A DNA stretch of 64,000 nucleotides from OLB11 sp041392835 (GCA_041392835.1 JAWKLF010000007.1:1-64000); one strand, 5' to 3'. Shown: positions 44,479 to 54,171, numbered from the stretch's first letter. Program-made: numbers and translations. The notes: a model not told the origin generated them from the sequence alone.

Positions 44479-45471
44479 TTATTGAGGTGCGTAATCTAAG
44501 CAGTAAAGGAATTTATCATTGAAGTATGAAGTAACAGTAGAGCCTGCTATAAGTGCTGGCGGATAACCAAAAAAATAGCTATTCGAAAAGGTAGATCCCA
44601 AACAAGCAAAACCCATACCCGAAGTGGCCACCATATTAGCAGTACCAGCATTCAGAAAAAAGCCTATGCCTAAATCATCGCTACACATATTATCTTGTAA
44701 GTCAGGATAAGAATTAGTTCCCAACATGATTAGATTGAAATAATCATACGTAATCAAATCTTCGTTATTGCCTGGTACTAAGTCCGAACGCATTATATTT
44801 ATCCATTGATAGGAAAGGTCAACCGAAAGTCCAAGATATTCAGTAGGGCCCCAAGGGGTGGAAGAAGCTATTGGCGTTTGCAAGCCTGCAACCGTGCTCA
44901 AGGCAGTGGTATAAGAAGGTGTAATGGTTACCAAAGGTATTTCATTAGGTACTGATACGTAGAATGCATCTCGGTCAATAGCTATATACTCTTCTCCTGT
45001 AGGATTGAAAGGGCTAGCACCTTGAGGCAAGGATTCTATATCCGAATAACCATTGGGTCCATTATTGGGCAAAGTGCCTATGATGCTACAATTGCTTGTA
45101 TTAGCAAGATCTACTCTGAACAATGTATTTGGAAAATTACTGTTTGGACTAGTTATTACCACATACCCATTATCTACATCGTATGCCCGAGCTATACCCG
45201 TAATCTCTGTAATATATTGGTTGCTTGTACTTTCTTTTAGCAGTCCATAAGAGGTTGGAATAGGGGCTGAGCCTGGAATGTAATTAAATCCAAATAATTC
45301 ACATACTGCCGCACCTGGTTTAGCATCAATACCATAGTAGTCATTCGGCCCTGTACGTGTTTTTATGTGTTTTACGGTACCAACAGCGGGGTAAGCAGTT
45401 TCGTCGGTTTTGGAGCAAGAACTTGCCCAAAGGGTGATGGCAGCAAGCGCCATGAGAGATAATTTTTTCAT
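44479..45471 (-). CDS. Lipoprotein of unknown function with beta-propeller-like composition
   Basis: A lipoprotein signal ends LWASSC (Cys19). The mature 310 residues are rich in Gly, Tyr, Asn and Ser with phrases such as YFNLIMLGTNSYPD and LFRVDLANTSNCSIIGTLPN. These resemble secreted proteins that hold a repeated beta-sheet, and the DLANTSNCSIIGTL pattern is like DUF4394/propeller blades, but I cannot assign a family with confidence. Codon use is GC-richer than the average of the window, as in the neighbouring surface-protein gene. It has its own terminator. Confidence 0.7.
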   Translation of the reverse strand: MKKLSLMALAAITLWASSCSKTDETAYPAVGTVKHIKTRTGPNDYYGIDAKPGAAVCELFGFNYIPGSAPIPTSYGLLKESTSNQYITEITGIARAYDVDNGYVVITSPNSNFPNTLFRVDLANTSNCSIIGTLPNNGPNGYSDIESLPQGASPFNPTGEEYIAIDRDAFYVSVPNEIPLVTITPSYTTALSTVAGLQTPIASSTPWGPTEYLGLSVDLSYQWINIMRSDLVPGNNEDLITYDYFNLIMLGTNSYPDLQDNMCSDDLGIGFFLNAGTANMVATSGMGFACLGSTFSNSYFFGYPPALIAGSTVTSYFNDKFLYCLDYAPQ

Positions 45472-45746
45472 GTTGTTTGATTTTTTTAATTTGTTATTAA
45501 TTTATTAAGACACTAAGTTAAAGCTATTTTACCCCCCGTTAATTTTTGGTTAATACGTATTTTCTTAACAAAATCAACTGTTTAGGATTGAATCCTTCGG
45601 TAATTTTCGAATTGCATAGGATAAATTAGGATATCACACTAGTATAAACTTGCATTATATTTATTGAAAAAAGTACTAACAAAAACATACCTAAATACGT
45701 ATAAATATTGGGAGAGATGTATTTTGAGTTGTAAAATTAATATCTA

Positions 45747-46322
45747 TTGATAACGGAACTACTTATTGAGAATTGTATGAACAACGATCGTAAGGCTCAG
45801 CGAGCTTTATACGAATGGTGTTTCCCAATACTTATAAGAGTATGCAAACGATATTCTATAAATGAAGAAGATGCAATAGATACCATGAATACTTGTTTTT
45901 TAAAAATACTAAAAAACCTACATACCATAAACGACATCAATACCCTACCCGGTTGGGTAAAACGGATAGCTGTAAATACTTCTATAGACGCATTTCGTAA
46001 AAATAAATCTTATCAAGAAAGAACAAAATTTACGATTGATACGGAGTATTCAGCTGTAATGCAAAGTTTTTATGTAAACAGCCAAGCTGAAAGCCAATTA
46101 GATCGTAATAAAATTTTTGAACTTATAAATATACTACCCGATGTAACCAAACAAGTTCTAAACTTATTTGCAATAGATGGCTATAGCCATAAGGAAATAG
46201 CCGATATGCTTACTATAAGCGAAGAAGCTTCCAGATGGCATTTGTTTAAAGCTCGAAAAATACTGACTGAAAAAATACAACATCTAAACATGATAAAAAT
46301 GAATCAAAATGAATCAAAATAA
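45747..46322 (+). CDS. ECF-type RNA polymerase sigma factor
   Basis: This sigma-70 family factor redirects RNA polymerase to an envelope-stress-type regulon. Region 2 is seen in RALYEWCFPILIRVCKRYSI and EDAIDTMNTCFLKILKNLH (residues about 18-58). Region 4 is LPDVTKQVLNLFAIDGYSHKEIADML followed by SRWHLFKARKIL (about 128-180). The RWHL wording is typical of the ECF group found with two-gene systems in Bacteroidota. The start is TTG at 45747, because its product (MITELLIENCMNNDRKAQ) keeps the usual N-terminal helix. The ATG at 45777 would lose it. The 3' end overlaps the next gene by 14 bases, implying coupled translation. Confidence 0.9.
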   Translation: MITELLIENCMNNDRKAQRALYEWCFPILIRVCKRYSINEEDAIDTMNTCFLKILKNLHTINDINTLPGWVKRIAVNTSIDAFRKNKSYQERTKFTIDTEYSAVMQSFYVNSQAESQLDRNKIFELINILPDVTKQVLNLFAIDGYSHKEIADMLTISEEASRWHLFKARKILTEKIQHLNMIKMNQNESK

Positions 46323-47985
46323 ATTACCTATAGATGAATGGCTTCAACAACAAGTTGAAGATTCACCCATCAGCTTTGACGAAAGCTATTGGAACAAAAT
46401 GGAGGTATTGCTTGATGAAGAAGACAACAAGCGAGGTGGAGCTTTTTGGCTCAAGGGGCTTGGAATGCTTCTCATAGCGGCGCTACTTGGCATTGGTACT
46501 TATCTTTTTTCTCATGTATCTAAAAATAAGAACAAAGAAGTTACAGCTCTGCATTCAACTGCAAGCGCCAACACAAACCATGAAACAAATGCGGATACTA
46601 CTATAAATCAAGAACTAAGCAATACACCATCGGCCGATGCATTGACAAATAATAATACTTCTACTAGCAACGAGATGACTATTCAAACGAAACAACAAAG
46701 TCTATCTCCGATTAGCTATAGCACTAAAACTAAAGAATCGAACTTGGCTACTGAACAAGCATATACAAGCCAATCAAATACTAATAAACGAAGCAAAGAA
46801 GCTCAAAACAATAAGGCTCAAAATGATAACGTTTATGATGTAGAAAAAGTAAATGAAACAAAAAAACAAGAAATGCCAAAGCAAGGTGATGATGAAGAAA
46901 AATTGAACAAAACAAAATCTAAGCTAAAAAATAATTTAGCTAAAGCGAATCAAAATCAATCAAATAAACAAAACAAATGGTATTCCAAACAAGACGCTAC
47001 AACTAAAAATGAACGTGCAAATTCAAAACCCAATACCAATTTAAGTAATGAAGCATTGAATAAAGTAAAAGACGAGAATAAGGACATGGAAGTAGAACGT
47101 GAAATAGAACAGATTGCAAAGCAAGAAAATACGACCATTATAAATGGTAAAAACATGGAACTAATTGAAAGCAAAGCTTATAAAAATAATGAAATAACTA
47201 AAATACCTTATCAAACAAGCAATCCTCGCTATGTAGAAGGACTACATGATTATGCTCCAGAACGATATGATAGTGTAATATTGACTTATAGCCCTGTAAA
47301 CACGGAAGAAAACGCAAGCGACAATACTACTTCACAAATTTTGCAAGATATTCCTACAAAAATTAAAAAAGAATTACCGCTAAAATCTTCCAGGATTTAT
47401 TTTAACTTAGGTCTAAATGGCAACTTTGGGTGGAATGGAAATAATACTCAAAAAAAATCGATAGGCTTGGCACCTATGGTAGGCATTGGATTTGAAAAAT
47501 CCATTTCAAGTAGAATTTTAATTGGTACACAAATTGGATTTACATATATCAATGCACTCAATCTCAATCAGCAATTTTCGCAAGTAAAATATTCTTTTGG
47601 TGTAGATTCCTCAGTATTTGATATAGAATATACTAAGATTTTACAAATACAAGTTCCCTTGTCTATCAATTATCAACTTTTGAAAAATCATTACTTAGGA
47701 TTATCAGCTGGCATAAGCTATGCTCCCGATATTTCGAGTAATGTAAAAGATTTTAATGCAAGCAATAGCGTAACAACGTTTGGCTATAAAAATGGATTTC
47801 AATCCGTAGATGCATTTTTACAACTTCAATATCAATTTGATTTTAGTCAGAACTTCAGTCTGCAAATGCAATACTTACGTGGGCTGAGAGATAGAACTAT
47901 AAATGGTTATTTTAATAACAACATTAAAAATTATCAATCTACAATAGGTATTGGGTTAAAATACTTTTTTGTAAAAAATAAATAA
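46309..47985 (+). CDS. Probable dual-membrane-spanning anti-sigma factor: cytoplasmic head, one inner-membrane helix, long linker, outer-membrane-type barrel
   Basis: Residues 1-43 are acidic and Trp-containing (PIDEWLQQQVEDSPISFDES), as expected for a sigma-binding segment. One helix follows at about 46-66 (LKGLGMLLIAALLGIGTYLF). Residues about 70-360 are a low-complexity linker rich in Asn, Lys, Gln, Thr and Ser, with one acidic patch (DKFE-free, VEREIEQIAKQENTT). Residues about 362-558 alternate as beta strands ending in an aromatic motif (IGIGLKYFFVKNK), with RIYFNLGLNGNFGWNG as the first strand: a porin-like eight-strand barrel. The gene overlaps the sigma gene by 14 bases. This layout can reach from cytoplasm to outer membrane. 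That it inhibits the sigma factor is inferred from the arrangement. Confidence 0.8.
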   Translation: MNQNKLPIDEWLQQQVEDSPISFDESYWNKMEVLLDEEDNKRGGAFWLKGLGMLLIAALLGIGTYLFSHVSKNKNKEVTALHSTASANTNHETNADTTINQELSNTPSADALTNNNTSTSNEMTIQTKQQSLSPISYSTKTKESNLATEQAYTSQSNTNKRSKEAQNNKAQNDNVYDVEKVNETKKQEMPKQGDDEEKLNKTKSKLKNNLAKANQNQSNKQNKWYSKQDATTKNERANSKPNTNLSNEALNKVKDENKDMEVEREIEQIAKQENTTIINGKNMELIESKAYKNNEITKIPYQTSNPRYVEGLHDYAPERYDSVILTYSPVNTEENASDNTTSQILQDIPTKIKKELPLKSSRIYFNLGLNGNFGWNGNNTQKKSIGLAPMVGIGFEKSISSRILIGTQIGFTYINALNLNQQFSQVKYSFGVDSSVFDIEYTKILQIQVPLSINYQLLKNHYLGLSAGISYAPDISSNVKDFNASNSVTTFGYKNGFQSVDAFLQLQYQFDFSQNFSLQMQYLRGLRDRTINGYFNNNIKNYQSTIGIGLKYFFVKNK

Positions 47986-47991
47986 TACATC

Positions 47992-49134
47992 ATGAAAACT
48001 TATTTACTTTCATTTAGTGTGTTCCTACTTTTCCTCTATTCTTGTAGCAATAGAAATACCCCCCTTAATACTACCGAAGATCCCGTTTTCCACTTTTTTG
48101 GAACCATTGGAAACGATTCTATTTCTATGCAAGCTGGGGTCAATAATATGTATATGTACTCTAACTACTTCAAGGATACACAAAGTATTTTTACACTCAT
48201 TGGTTATTTTGCTCCTGCCAACTGCAATACTTGCGAGCCTTATTTATCTTTTGAATTAAAAGATGTAGACACATCAAACTCAAGCACACTATCTACAGAT
48301 TTAGTATCCATTTTTGCAAATGGAAGTACATTTAATTCGTATTCATTAGATTCTGTATTACAACAAAAATATACAGAACAGTTTATCTTCCTAGCCGAAA
48401 AACAATTAGGAAACTTTACTTGGGATTTTAGCGATGGTGCCCCCATTCAAACTACGTCACCTACAGCTACGCATGTTTTTTCATCGGGTGGTATGAAAAA
48501 AGTTACACTGACACACAATTTTCAGGGTCTAACAGATTCTATTTCCAACCTTATTGATATAGATGATAGTACTTGCAGATGTCAATTTAATTATTTGATA
48601 GATACGACCAATAATGTACTTTTCCTTGCCAACACATCACCTACTCTCAATGCATACAATTGGCTTTTTGGCGATGCCAATACTGGTACTGGATCTAACA
48701 CTTCTCATTTTTATAATAATGCTGGCATATACACTGCTTCGCTTCAAGCCACAACACCATGTGGTACTCGATCATTTAGCAAACATATCAATGTAATGAC
48801 ACCTTCCATGTCTGCATCTGGCAATTTTAATTATACCAGTACGCAGATACAAACTACTTCATTAGTGCCCCGATTAAATAAATCTGCATTTGTTATTACT
48901 TACAAAAACAACGGCAAGGTTTATAAATCCTTTAAAAATATTAAAGGCATAGATCAAAGCGGAAATCCAATATTTACTTTTTTGACTATAGGCTTATATA
49001 AAAATAATGAATTAGGGCAAAAAACGGCCATCATAACTGGCTCAGTAGATACCTATCTATACAACTATAGCAATCCCAATGATTCTATAAAAATTAAAAG
49101 TAATAATATTAAGATTGCATCTGCTTATCCTTAA
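47992..49134 (+). CDS. PKD-domain lipoprotein, third gene of the sigma operon
   Basis: A lipoprotein signal (LLFLYSC, Cys18) is followed by about 110 residues of beta-rich sequence. Two PKD-like Ig folds come next: FTWDFSDGAPIQTTSPTATHVF near residue 145 and YNWLFGDANTGTGSNTSHFY near 220. Both end with a Gly-x-Y/K pattern. The C-terminal 100 residues end in a beta-rich region. It starts 6 bases after the barrel protein's stop. PKD domains usually mediate surface binding, so this could be a ligand-binding partner of the barrel or the product of a regulon gene placed beside its regulator. Confidence 0.75.
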   Translation: MKTYLLSFSVFLLFLYSCSNRNTPLNTTEDPVFHFFGTIGNDSISMQAGVNNMYMYSNYFKDTQSIFTLIGYFAPANCNTCEPYLSFELKDVDTSNSSTLSTDLVSIFANGSTFNSYSLDSVLQQKYTEQFIFLAEKQLGNFTWDFSDGAPIQTTSPTATHVFSSGGMKKVTLTHNFQGLTDSISNLIDIDDSTCRCQFNYLIDTTNNVLFLANTSPTLNAYNWLFGDANTGTGSNTSHFYNNAGIYTASLQATTPCGTRSFSKHINVMTPSMSASGNFNYTSTQIQTTSLVPRLNKSAFVITYKNNGKVYKSFKNIKGIDQSGNPIFTFLTIGLYKNNELGQKTAIITGSVDTYLYNYSNPNDSIKIKSNNIKIASAYP

Positions 49135-49955
49135 TATTGTTCATCGTCGTTTGGAAAGTCTTTATTTTTTACATCTTCAATATACTTTCTGGAAGCTGCT
49201 AAAATCTGATCATATAAATCTAAATACCTTCTCAAAAATCGAGGGCTAAATTCTTTAGTAATGCCTAACATATCATGCATTACCAATACTTGTCCATCAA
49301 CATATTTGCCTGCACCTATACCTATGATAGGTATTTTTACAACCTCTGCAACTTTTTTTCCAAGTGTAGCTGGAATTTTTTCTAACACAATAGCAAAGCA
49401 ACCCGCCTCTTCTAGGAGCAAAGCATTTTTTATAAGTTGCTCGGCTTCTTCTTCCTCTTTAGCTCTAACGGTATAGGTACCAAATTTATAAATACTCTGA
49501 GGCGTAAGTCCCAAATGTCCCATAACAGGCACGCCAGCAGAAATAATTCTTTTTACAGAGTCTAAAATTTCTTCACCACCTTCCATTTTTATTGAATGTG
49601 CACCAGCTTCCTTCATAATTCGTATAGCACTATTGAGTGCTTCTTTTGAATTGCCTTGATAAGAACCAAAAGGTAAATCCACCACTACTAAAGCCCTTTT
49701 AACAGCACGAATAACGGAAGAAGCATGATAAATCATTTGATCTAAGGTAATAGGCAAGGTGGTTTCATGACCAGCCATAACATTGCTCGCACTATCGCCA
49801 ACTAATAAAATATCAATACCTGCATCGTCCAAAATTTTTGCCATCGAAAAATCATAGGCAGTCAACATAGAAATTTTTTCATTGCGCTGCTTCATAGCCA
49901 ACAAGGCATGTGTTGTTATTTTCTTAAACTCTTTATTTTCATTATGAATACTCAT
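49131..49955 (-). CDS. panB: 3-methyl-2-oxobutanoate hydroxymethyltransferase (ketopantoate hydroxymethyltransferase)
   Basis: PanB makes ketopantoate, the first step of pantothenate synthesis. The start MSIHNENKEFKKITTHALLA is chosen 16 codons inside the longest frame, which removes an unlikely hydrophobic lead. The metal- and substrate-binding motifs KISMLTAYDFSMAKILDDAG, VGDSASNVMAGHETTLP and IGIGAGKYVDGQVLV are present. The catalytic Glu region is VMGHLGLTPQSIY. The 274-residue length is normal. The 3' end overlaps the PKD lipoprotein gene by 4 bases, tail to tail. No panC is nearby. Confidence 0.95.
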   Translation of the reverse strand: MSIHNENKEFKKITTHALLAMKQRNEKISMLTAYDFSMAKILDDAGIDILLVGDSASNVMAGHETTLPITLDQMIYHASSVIRAVKRALVVVDLPFGSYQGNSKEALNSAIRIMKEAGAHSIKMEGGEEILDSVKRIISAGVPVMGHLGLTPQSIYKFGTYTVRAKEEEEAEQLIKNALLLEEAGCFAIVLEKIPATLGKKVAEVVKIPIIGIGAGKYVDGQVLVMHDMLGITKEFSPRFLRRYLDLYDQILAASRKYIEDVKNKDFPNDDEQY

Positions 49956-50017
49956 AGATAAAAGGATTAGTTGACAAAAGTAATTCATTTTATGTGGCAT
50001 CACATAAAAACTTAATA

Positions 50018-50046
50018 TTGGAAAAAAAATCTAAAAAGTATATTTG
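50018..50046 (+). promoter_or_regulatory. Promoter of ppk1
   Basis: A -33 TTG (50018-50020), an 18-base spacer and TATATTTG (50039-50046) match the Bacteroidota consensus. It lies 9 bases before the ATG at 50056, giving a short leader. Confidence 0.75.
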
Positions 50047-50055
50047 TCTTATCTC

Positions 50056-52143
50056 ATGACAAAAAAATACAAGAGAAAGCCTCAAACAAAATTTATAACG
50101 CGCGACATCAGTTGGCTATCATTTAATGAGCGTGTGCTTCAAGAGGCCAAAGACCCTCAAGTTTCTTTACAAAATAGATTAAAGTTTTTGGGTATTTTTT
50201 CAAACAACTTAGACGAATTTTTTAGAGTTCGGGTAGCTGCATTGCAGCGAATGCAGACCTTAGGAAAGAAAGCTTCAATGCATTTGGAAGACAATCCAAA
50301 AGAAATTTTAGAAAAAATTCAAAAGATAGTTATTGCTCAACAACAAGAATTTGAAAATATATATGCTCAAATTCAAATTGAAATGGCTAAGAAAAAAATA
50401 TTTATAGTCAATGAGCAAAAACTAACAATAGAACAAAAAGAATTTGTAAAGCAATATTTTAATGAAACCGTTAGTACTAATATTTTTCCATTAATGATAG
50501 AAAGTATAGCGCAGCTACCTTTGATACATGACAAATCTATATATCTTGCATGTCGCCTAACAAATACACAAAATTCATTTATTAATAGCTATGCACTTAT
50601 TGAAGTGCCCACACATTCTTTACCACGGTTTATAAAATTGCCGAGCCGAAGTCGAACTACCTCTGTAATGCTTTTAGAAGATATTATACGATTTAATTTA
50701 CCATTCTTATTTGAACAATTTGGTTTTAATCAAATCGAAAGTTATGTCATTAAAATTACCAGAGATGCAGAATTAGATATAGACAATGATGTAAATTCTA
50801 ATGTCATTTCTAAATTAGAAAAAGGACTTAAAAATAGAAAAAAAGGAAAAGCACTTCGCTTTGTTTATGACAAAACTATTTATAAACCTCTTTTACATTA
50901 CTTAATAAAATTACTAAACCTTACCAAAGGCGACCACAATATTCCAGGAGGAAGAATTCATAATTTTAAAGACTTTATGAATTTTCCAGAACATGTTTTT
51001 AGTAATTCTCAAAAAAGAAAAAAAGCCTTTATACATCCATTACTGGTGCAGCCCATACGGATTTTGGATGTATTAGAAAAAAAAGATGTGATGTTGCATT
51101 TTCCTTATCATTCATTTGATTCTATCATTGATTTACTTAGAGAATCAGCTATAGACCCAAATGTTGAGGATATAAAAATAACATGCTATAGACTATCAAA
51201 AAAATCAAAAATTATTAATGCACTTGTCAATGCAGTGCAAAATGGAAAAAAAGTAACTGTCGTATTAGAGCTCAAAGCACGCTTTGATGAAGAATCCAAT
51301 TTGCATTGGAAACAAGTTTTGGAAGAGGCTGGCGTAAAGGTATTAGTTGGTTTTTCGAATATGAAAATTCATGCAAAAATTTGCTTAATATCTAAAAGGA
51401 AAAACAAAACGATACAATACTTTGGCTTTGTGAGCACCGGAAACCTAAATGAAGATACGGCTAAAGTATATGGAGACCATTGTTTGCTTACCTCAAACAA
51501 AATTATACTGAGCGATATCAAAAAAGTTTTTAGCTATATTGAATTCCCACGTAATGAATCGATACTTCTACAATGTAAAAATTTAATATTATCACCAAGC
51601 AATACCAGAAACTTTTTTAGTGCCGAACTTGAAAAGTTGACACATCAAAAAAACAGGAAAAATGATAGTGAAGTGATTATAAAGCTAAACAGTTTGTCGG
51701 ATATTGAAATGATAAAACAACTATACCGAGTAGCTAAATGCACAATACCAATACGAATGATCATAAGAGGAATAAACTGTGCCAATAACGAATTGGATGG
51801 CATTAAAAAAAATATGCAAGCTATTAGTATTGTTGATGAATACTTAGAACATGCTCGTGTTTTATTTTTTAAAAATAATAAACATGAAAAAGTTTTTATT
51901 TCGAGTGCAGATTGGATGACCAGAAATTTGGATCACCGCATAGAAGCCACTGTAGAAATACAAGACCCTCTGATTAAAGAAGAACTTAAAGAAATTTTAG
52001 AAATTCAATGGAAAGAAAATGTAAAAGCTCGTGTATTCAATCAATCTCAAACGAATGAATATATAGAACGAAAAGTAAATAGTAAAAAATTTCGTTCTCA
52101 AGAAATGATATATACTTATCTTAGAAATAAGAAATATGAGTAA
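50056..52143 (+). CDS. ppk1: Polyphosphate kinase 1
   Basis: PPK1 makes polyphosphate from ATP on the inner membrane face. The start at MTKKYKRKPQTKFITRDISW is chosen because the TTG four codons upstream lies inside the promoter box. The two phospholipase-D-like histidine motifs are present: MKIHAKICLIS with the phosphorylated His near residue 438, and HRIEATVEIQDP for the second. The N-terminal ISWLSFNERVLQEA and FRVRVAALQRM are family signatures. The 695-residue length is normal. The exopolyphosphatase gene follows 140 bases downstream. Confidence 0.96.
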   Translation: MTKKYKRKPQTKFITRDISWLSFNERVLQEAKDPQVSLQNRLKFLGIFSNNLDEFFRVRVAALQRMQTLGKKASMHLEDNPKEILEKIQKIVIAQQQEFENIYAQIQIEMAKKKIFIVNEQKLTIEQKEFVKQYFNETVSTNIFPLMIESIAQLPLIHDKSIYLACRLTNTQNSFINSYALIEVPTHSLPRFIKLPSRSRTTSVMLLEDIIRFNLPFLFEQFGFNQIESYVIKITRDAELDIDNDVNSNVISKLEKGLKNRKKGKALRFVYDKTIYKPLLHYLIKLLNLTKGDHNIPGGRIHNFKDFMNFPEHVFSNSQKRKKAFIHPLLVQPIRILDVLEKKDVMLHFPYHSFDSIIDLLRESAIDPNVEDIKITCYRLSKKSKIINALVNAVQNGKKVTVVLELKARFDEESNLHWKQVLEEAGVKVLVGFSNMKIHAKICLISKRKNKTIQYFGFVSTGNLNEDTAKVYGDHCLLTSNKIILSDIKKVFSYIEFPRNESILLQCKNLILSPSNTRNFFSAELEKLTHQKNRKNDSEVIIKLNSLSDIEMIKQLYRVAKCTIPIRMIIRGINCANNELDGIKKNMQAISIVDEYLEHARVLFFKNNKHEKVFISSADWMTRNLDHRIEATVEIQDPLIKEELKEILEIQWKENVKARVFNQSQTNEYIERKVNSKKFRSQEMIYTYLRNKKYE

Positions 52144-52151
52144 TACTAATG

Positions 52152-52178
52152 TGATTTGTGTCGTAGACAAAATCTTAT
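52152..52178 (+). repeat. Short dispersed repeat, copy 1 (related to 58738-58766)
   Basis: The sequence starting TGATTTGTGTCGTAGACAAA and ending ATCTTAT recurs at 58738-58766 with four changes (TGTTGCAGGCAAAATC). It lies between ppk1 and ppx, followed by short inverted repeats (CCCACAGTTTGCGGG, CCCAATTAATCGGG). Confidence 0.55.
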
Positions 52179-52282
52179 CCCACAGTTTGCGGGAGTATAT
52201 GCCGACAGGATAGATGTTTCCCAATTAATCGGGATTATATATAACATATCGGTATAATTTTTTTTAGTACATTAGCTCCTAA

Positions 52283-53203
52283 ATGCGATTAGCTGCTATA
52301 GACATAGGTTCCAATGCCGTTCGGTTATTAATCAATGAAATTACCACATACAAAGATGGAAGTTTCGATTACACAAAGATTAACTTTTTGCGTATCCCTT
52401 TGCGATTAGGATTAGATGTTTTTGACAATAAGTATATTTCTGAATCCAAAATAGTAGAAATGGTAGATACCATGAAAGCATTTAGTTTACTCATGAAAGT
52501 ATATGGCGTAAAAGATTATAAAGCCTTTGCAACATCAGCAATGCGTGATGCCGAAAACCAAACTGATGTATTAAAACGAATAAGCAAAGAGGCTCAAATA
52601 GAGGTAGAAGTTATCACTGGAAGTCAAGAAGCACAGCTATTATTCGACACACACATGGCAGATTATTTAGACCCCAAAAATGATTATCTGTATATAGATG
52701 TAGGCGGAGGAAGCACTGAAATAACATTTTATAAAAAAGGAAAAATTGAAGAAAAGCACTCCTTCAACATTGGAACACTACGCATTCTAAAACAAGGTAT
52801 AGATGAAGATCTTTGGGAAAAAATGAGAGAACAAATAAAAAATATTTCAAAAAAATCTAAACAACTGACAGCTATAGGCAGTGGAGGCAACATTAATAAA
52901 GTATTATCGCTGCTCAAAAGAAAAAATGACAAACCACTATCTGCTGATGTATTAAAAAATTACTACAAAGACCTTCAAGCACTTAGTATTGAAGAAAGAA
53001 TGCACAAATATAAACTCAAGGAAGATCGGGCTGATGTAATAGTTCCAGCACTTCAAATATATAATGCTATTTTACGTTGGGGAAGCATTACTGAAATTTA
53101 TGTACCACAATTTGGTTTGGTAGATGGCATAGTACGAAAACTATATTTAGAAAAACATGTAGTAAGCATGATGGGATTAAAGAAAAAAAGAAACCTCAAA
53201 TAG
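52283..53203 (+). CDS. ppx: Exopolyphosphatase/Ppx-GppA family phosphatase
   Basis: This enzyme cleaves polyphosphate or the pppGpp 5' phosphate. It has the actin-like ATPase fold motifs: MRLAAIDIGSNAVRLLIN (phosphate 1), ATSAMRDAENQ, EAQLLFDTHM, the DVGGGSTEITFYKKG phosphate 2 loop and the adenosine-site ERMHKYKLKEDRADVIVPAL. At 306 residues it is the short, single-domain type and lacks the HD domain of longer Ppx. It lies 140 bases after ppk1, suggesting joint control of polyphosphate. The convergent IS-containing gene lies just after it. Confidence 0.93.
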   Translation: MRLAAIDIGSNAVRLLINEITTYKDGSFDYTKINFLRIPLRLGLDVFDNKYISESKIVEMVDTMKAFSLLMKVYGVKDYKAFATSAMRDAENQTDVLKRISKEAQIEVEVITGSQEAQLLFDTHMADYLDPKNDYLYIDVGGGSTEITFYKKGKIEEKHSFNIGTLRILKQGIDEDLWEKMREQIKNISKKSKQLTAIGSGGNINKVLSLLKRKNDKPLSADVLKNYYKDLQALSIEERMHKYKLKEDRADVIVPALQIYNAILRWGSITEIYVPQFGLVDGIVRKLYLEKHVVSMMGLKKKRNLK

Positions 53204-53271
53204 CAAATACATTTCTATATAATACTGTAGGCTCCCCATTTTTAGTACACTTCAAAAGTAGAATTTCTTAT

Positions 53272-54171
53272 TCATATTTTGATATTTTGGTTTAGGTCTT
53301 TTGGGGCGTAGTGAAGCGAAGGCGGAGCCGAAGCTGAACGGAGCCCCAAAGGAAGGTGTTTGATTTCTTTCATTTTTTTCGATACTGCTGAGGGGCCATA
53401 CCCCCCTAAGGCATCATGTGGTCTATGTTGATTATAGTCGCTAATCCACTCCTCGGTCACTTCTCGACTTCTTCTATATCCTTGAATAGATGAGCATCCA
53501 ATATAGCCCCGATAGCTTTCTATTGAATCGCTCAATAAACGCGTTCTGAGTGGGTTTGCCTGGCTCTATATATTTAAACTCTATATCACATCTGACTAAA
53601 TTCACTCGCCAATTTGGCTATAAATTCAGGCCCATTGTCCATACGGATTTTTTGTGGTTTACCATATCTGTTGATTAAATGACGTAGCACCCATATCACT
53701 CTACTCGATTTAAGTGAGTAATCAATTTCTATAAATAGTAAATTTTCGTTGCAATCATCAATCACATTAAATGAACGAAACTTACTGCTACTACTCAAGG
53801 CATCACTCATAAAATCAATACTCCAAGTATGCGTAAAAAATGAGGGAGTCTCCAAACTTTCCTTTATTCGCTGTGGCAAACGCTTCTTTGCCTTTCTGCG
53901 TAGGGATAGACCCATCCGCTTATATACTTATGCATGCGCTTATGATTTGTTGTATCTCCTTGATTTCTCAACCTAAAATAATACTTCCAAAACCCTTCTC
54001 GAGATTTACAGAACTTAATTCCAATAATTGATTTTCCAAATAGCTATCATCCTCTTCACCGATTGGTAAATAAATGCACTTACTTGTCTTGAGTATGCGA
54101 CACGCCTTGCTGATGTCTTTGGGCCGTTCTTTCTTTAGCTCAGTAAGTATACTGCGCTTCATGCAAGGCTT
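53272..54171 (-). pseudogene. IS3-family transposase OrfB (DDE integrase), frameshifted
   Basis: The pieces of OrfB are split over several frames: KRSILTELKKERPKDISKAC and YLENQLLELSS first, then GLSLRRKAKKRLPQRIKE with the catalytic Asp region TWSIDFMSDAL and the second Asp RMDNGPEFI. The third Glu lies in QNAFIERFNR near 53530 in another frame. The end is DYNQHRPHDALGGYGPSAVS. All three acidic residues survive, but at least three frame changes break the protein. It belongs to the element at 53226-54506. Confidence 0.85.
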
